From positions 1,686,669-1,750,668 of the forward strand of contig NC_017770.1 of the NCBI RefSeq assembly GCF_000242635.2: DNA of 64,000 bases. The letters are read 5' to 3'. Both the position numbers and the translations under genes were made by a program. Positions 61,845 through 64,000 of this stretch are shown piece by piece. Source of the DNA: Solitalea canadensis DSM 3403 (GTDB lineage Bacteria > Bacteroidota > Bacteroidia > Sphingobacteriales > Sphingobacteriaceae). The notes beneath the pieces were generated by a model. It was not told where the DNA came from. It saw nothing but the letters and a program-made list of their open reading frames with translations, and ran no database searches. Each line of letters begins with the position of its first letter. The stretch's first letter is position 1.

Positions 61845-63959
61845 GTGATTATTAACAGTAAAATATTAAGGTTCTTTAGAGTAAAGTATGCTGATACTTA
61901 CCATATTATTATGTTGCTTTCGTGCATAATGGTGGTGGTGCTGATACTTCCAAAGGAAAAACGTTTTAAATACGAGTATGAAAAAGGTAAGGTTTGGATG
62001 CACTCAGATTTGGTTTCGCCTTTCAATTTTGCCATTGAGAAAACACCTAAAGAAATAACTGCTGATAAAAAGGACGCAATAGATGCTGTTTTGCCTGTTT
62101 ATAAGTTTGCCGACAGGATAACTGCCATTGAGCAGGAGGCTTTTAAGATTGATTTTGACACCAAATGGAAAGCTAAGTTTCAGGGAAATAACAGTCGTTC
62201 GAAAAATTTTAAAGCAGGTATTGATTTAATTGATGAATTCTATAAAAAAGGGATCATCGAACTGAATAATCATTATCAAAAGAAGAAAAATGCAGATTAT
62301 TACCTCACCATTGTACAGAATAATGTAGCAACCAATGTTAATTCATCTGCATTATATACTCCTTCACGCGCATTGGATTATGCGAAGGCCAAGTTAAACA
62401 AAGCGAATGATGATATTGAACAGGGCTTCCTGTTGGATATTATACAGGATCATGTGCAACCTAATGTGATCTTCGACGAAAATCTTACCCAAAAATTGGA
62501 GCGTGAATCAGAGGAAAGTGTGTCTTTGTATAAAGGGATGGTACAAAAAGGGGAGCTTATTGTTGCGAAAAACGATGTGGTAACGGATGATGTTTATAAG
62601 AAGATCGAATCGCTGCGAAAAGAATATGAACAAACCGGTTTGTTTTCCGGAAAAAGAGAGATCGTTGCCTTGGGACAAGTAATTGTAGTAGGTATTTCAC
62701 TTTCCCTGTTGATCATTTTCCTTTATTTATTCCGTAAAGATATTTACAACGATTACCGTCAGCTTTCGCTGATACTGATCATTGTTACAGGAATGCTTGT
62801 AGCTTTATCATGGGCCATAAAAATTGAATTACCAAGCATCTATTATATACCTTATTGTATTGTACCGATTATTATCAGGTTGTTGTTTGATGCGCGCCTT
62901 GCATTAAATATTCACATTTTGGTGGTATTAATAGCAGGCTTCTTCGTCCCGAATGGATTTGAGTTTACTTTTTTCCAAATCACTGCAGGTATGACGGCCA
63001 TTTACAGTATTCAAAACCTGTTACGGAGATCACAATATCTTGTATCAGCTTTCTTAATCTTGTTAACCTACCTGGTTTGTTTTGCTGGGGTTTCATTTAT
63101 TCATGAGGGGAATTTTTCTAAAGTTGAATGGATACATGTGGCGCCATTTGTGTTGAGCGTACTGCTTTCATTGCTGGCCTATCCAATGATCTATTTGTTT
63201 GAAAAGCTATTCGGTGTTACCTCAGATATTACGTTGATGGAGCTTTCGAATACGAACAATCCTTTATTACGCGAATTAGCATTTAAAGCACCTGGAACCT
63301 TCCAGCACTCGATGCAGGTGGCTAATCTGGCAGAAGCGGCTATTTATAAGATAGGAGGCAACGCATTGTTAGTGAGGACAGGTGCATTGTATCACGATAT
63401 TGGTAAAATGCGTGCACCTAACTATTTTATAGAGAACCAGAAAAAAACTGGAAATCCACATGATGAGCTTACTTATGAAGAAAGTGCCCGTATCATTATC
63501 CGACATGTTACCGATGGGGTAGAGATAGCCCAAAAGAACCGCATACCCGACGCTGTGATTGATTTTATTCGTACTCACCATGGTAATACAAGAGTCGATT
63601 ATTTTTATCAGTCGTTTCTTAAGAATTTCCCTGACCGCATTTTTGATGAGCAGGTATTCCGTTATCCCGGTCCGATTCCATTTTCAAAGGAAACCGGAGT
63701 GTTGATGCTGGCTGATTCGGTGGAGGCCGCCTCAAGAACACTTAAAGATCCGGATGCCCGCAGTATTGATATATTGGTAGAGAAAATTATTAACTACAAA
63801 CTGGAGCAACAACAGCTAATAAATACTGATATTACCCTAAAAGATATTGAAACAATTAAGCAAATCTTCAAACAAATGCTCATGAGTATCTATCACGTGA
63901 GGGTAGAATACCAGTCGGCAGGCATAAAATTGCCCGAAAAAGAGGCATTAGAATCATAA
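61845..63959 (+). CDS. PgpH family 7TM-HD cyclic-di-AMP phosphodiesterase
   Basis: A 704-residue protein. One N-terminal helix (about 20-37) leads to a periplasmic 7TMR-HDED domain (40-270), then seven helices (about 275-465), then a cytoplasmic HD domain with His about 488 (FQHSMQVANL), the HDIGKM motif about 515 and further His residues in IIRHVTDGVE and IRTHHGNTRVDY. This architecture is that of PgpH, which degrades c-di-AMP to pApA. The start is GTG, the only good start before the first helix. No c-di-AMP synthase is in the window. Confidence 0.9.
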   Translation: MIINSKILRFFRVKYADTYHIIMLLSCIMVVVLILPKEKRFKYEYEKGKVWMHSDLVSPFNFAIEKTPKEITADKKDAIDAVLPVYKFADRITAIEQEAFKIDFDTKWKAKFQGNNSRSKNFKAGIDLIDEFYKKGIIELNNHYQKKKNADYYLTIVQNNVATNVNSSALYTPSRALDYAKAKLNKANDDIEQGFLLDIIQDHVQPNVIFDENLTQKLERESEESVSLYKGMVQKGELIVAKNDVVTDDVYKKIESLRKEYEQTGLFSGKREIVALGQVIVVGISLSLLIIFLYLFRKDIYNDYRQLSLILIIVTGMLVALSWAIKIELPSIYYIPYCIVPIIIRLLFDARLALNIHILVVLIAGFFVPNGFEFTFFQITAGMTAIYSIQNLLRRSQYLVSAFLILLTYLVCFAGVSFIHEGNFSKVEWIHVAPFVLSVLLSLLAYPMIYLFEKLFGVTSDITLMELSNTNNPLLRELAFKAPGTFQHSMQVANLAEAAIYKIGGNALLVRTGALYHDIGKMRAPNYFIENQKKTGNPHDELTYEESARIIIRHVTDGVEIAQKNRIPDAVIDFIRTHHGNTRVDYFYQSFLKNFPDRIFDEQVFRYPGPIPFSKETGVLMLADSVEAASRTLKDPDARSIDILVEKIINYKLEQQQLINTDITLKDIETIKQIFKQMLMSIYHVRVEYQSAGIKLPEKEALES

Positions 63960-64000
63960 ATTGAAAAATAATGAAAAAATAATTGGCTGAAAGTGAGGCT

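Overview
The window comes from an AT-rich genome of the phylum Bacteroidota, most likely class Sphingobacteriia (a relative of Solitalea or Pedobacter). This is inferred from the gene content: S46 and S9 dipeptidyl peptidases, tandem POT peptide transporters, a TonB-dependent receptor under a cobalamin riboswitch, gyrA followed by a TPR gene, and PgpH. The scarcity of Shine-Dalgarno sequences and several TAnnTTTG-type -7 elements also fit. I see no rRNA, tRNA, CRISPR array, prophage or intact insertion sequence. This is chromosomal core and lightly accessory sequence.

Layout. 1-4.2 kb: end of msrA, a phytase-like lipoprotein, a thioesterase, and an omega-amidase/transaminase pair. 4.3-8.8 kb: an ABC importer whose binding-protein gene is separated from its permease and ATPase genes by a DoxX/SRPBCC pair, a repeat-like block and a deleted SRPBCC pseudogene. 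8.8-16.2 kb: a beta-lactamase-fold hydrolase, the B12 riboswitch and btuB, a PP-loop ATPase, a sirtuin lacking zinc cysteines, a methyltransferase, a DUF6580 membrane protein and a small protein. 16.3-23.3 kb: a nucleotidyltransferase, two FucP-type sugar transporters (the second without a visible start codon), DUF2905 and a DPP11-like peptidase. 23.5-31.3 kb: fRMsr, 3-methyladenine glycosylase, kynureninase, a large double tandem array, QueD, a histone-deacetylase-like protein, MATE, and an AlbA_2/DUF4442 pair. 31.5-42 kb: iron alcohol dehydrogenase, MFS, hemF, gyrA, TPR protein, MgtE and a glycosyltransferase. 42-49.8 kb: two POT transporters, DPP4 and two exported proteins. 50-64 kb: a GAF protein, a 1217-residue phosphoesterase/kinase-like/beta-barrel fusion with a lipoprotein partner, an HD-PycTM gene coupled to ppk1, a thiolase and PgpH.

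The genes suggest a heterotroph that degrades proteins and peptides outside the cytoplasm (DPP4, DPP11-like, POT) and scavenges cobalamin (BtuB). It also appears to use polyphosphate and cyclic-nucleotide signalling (HD-PycTM/ppk1, PgpH).

Two things stand out. First, at least seven intergenic loci share one architecture: a short word is iterated in a left arm and its reverse complement is iterated in a right arm, around a mostly unique centre, with a different word at most loci. The largest, between kynU and queD, has five 64-bp units facing six 57-bp units. All lie at the 3' side of genes. Second, two multidomain signalling candidates: an HD domain fused to a Pycsar-type membrane effector beside ppk1, and a surface phosphoesterase with a DRH kinase-like middle domain and an Omp85-type barrel.
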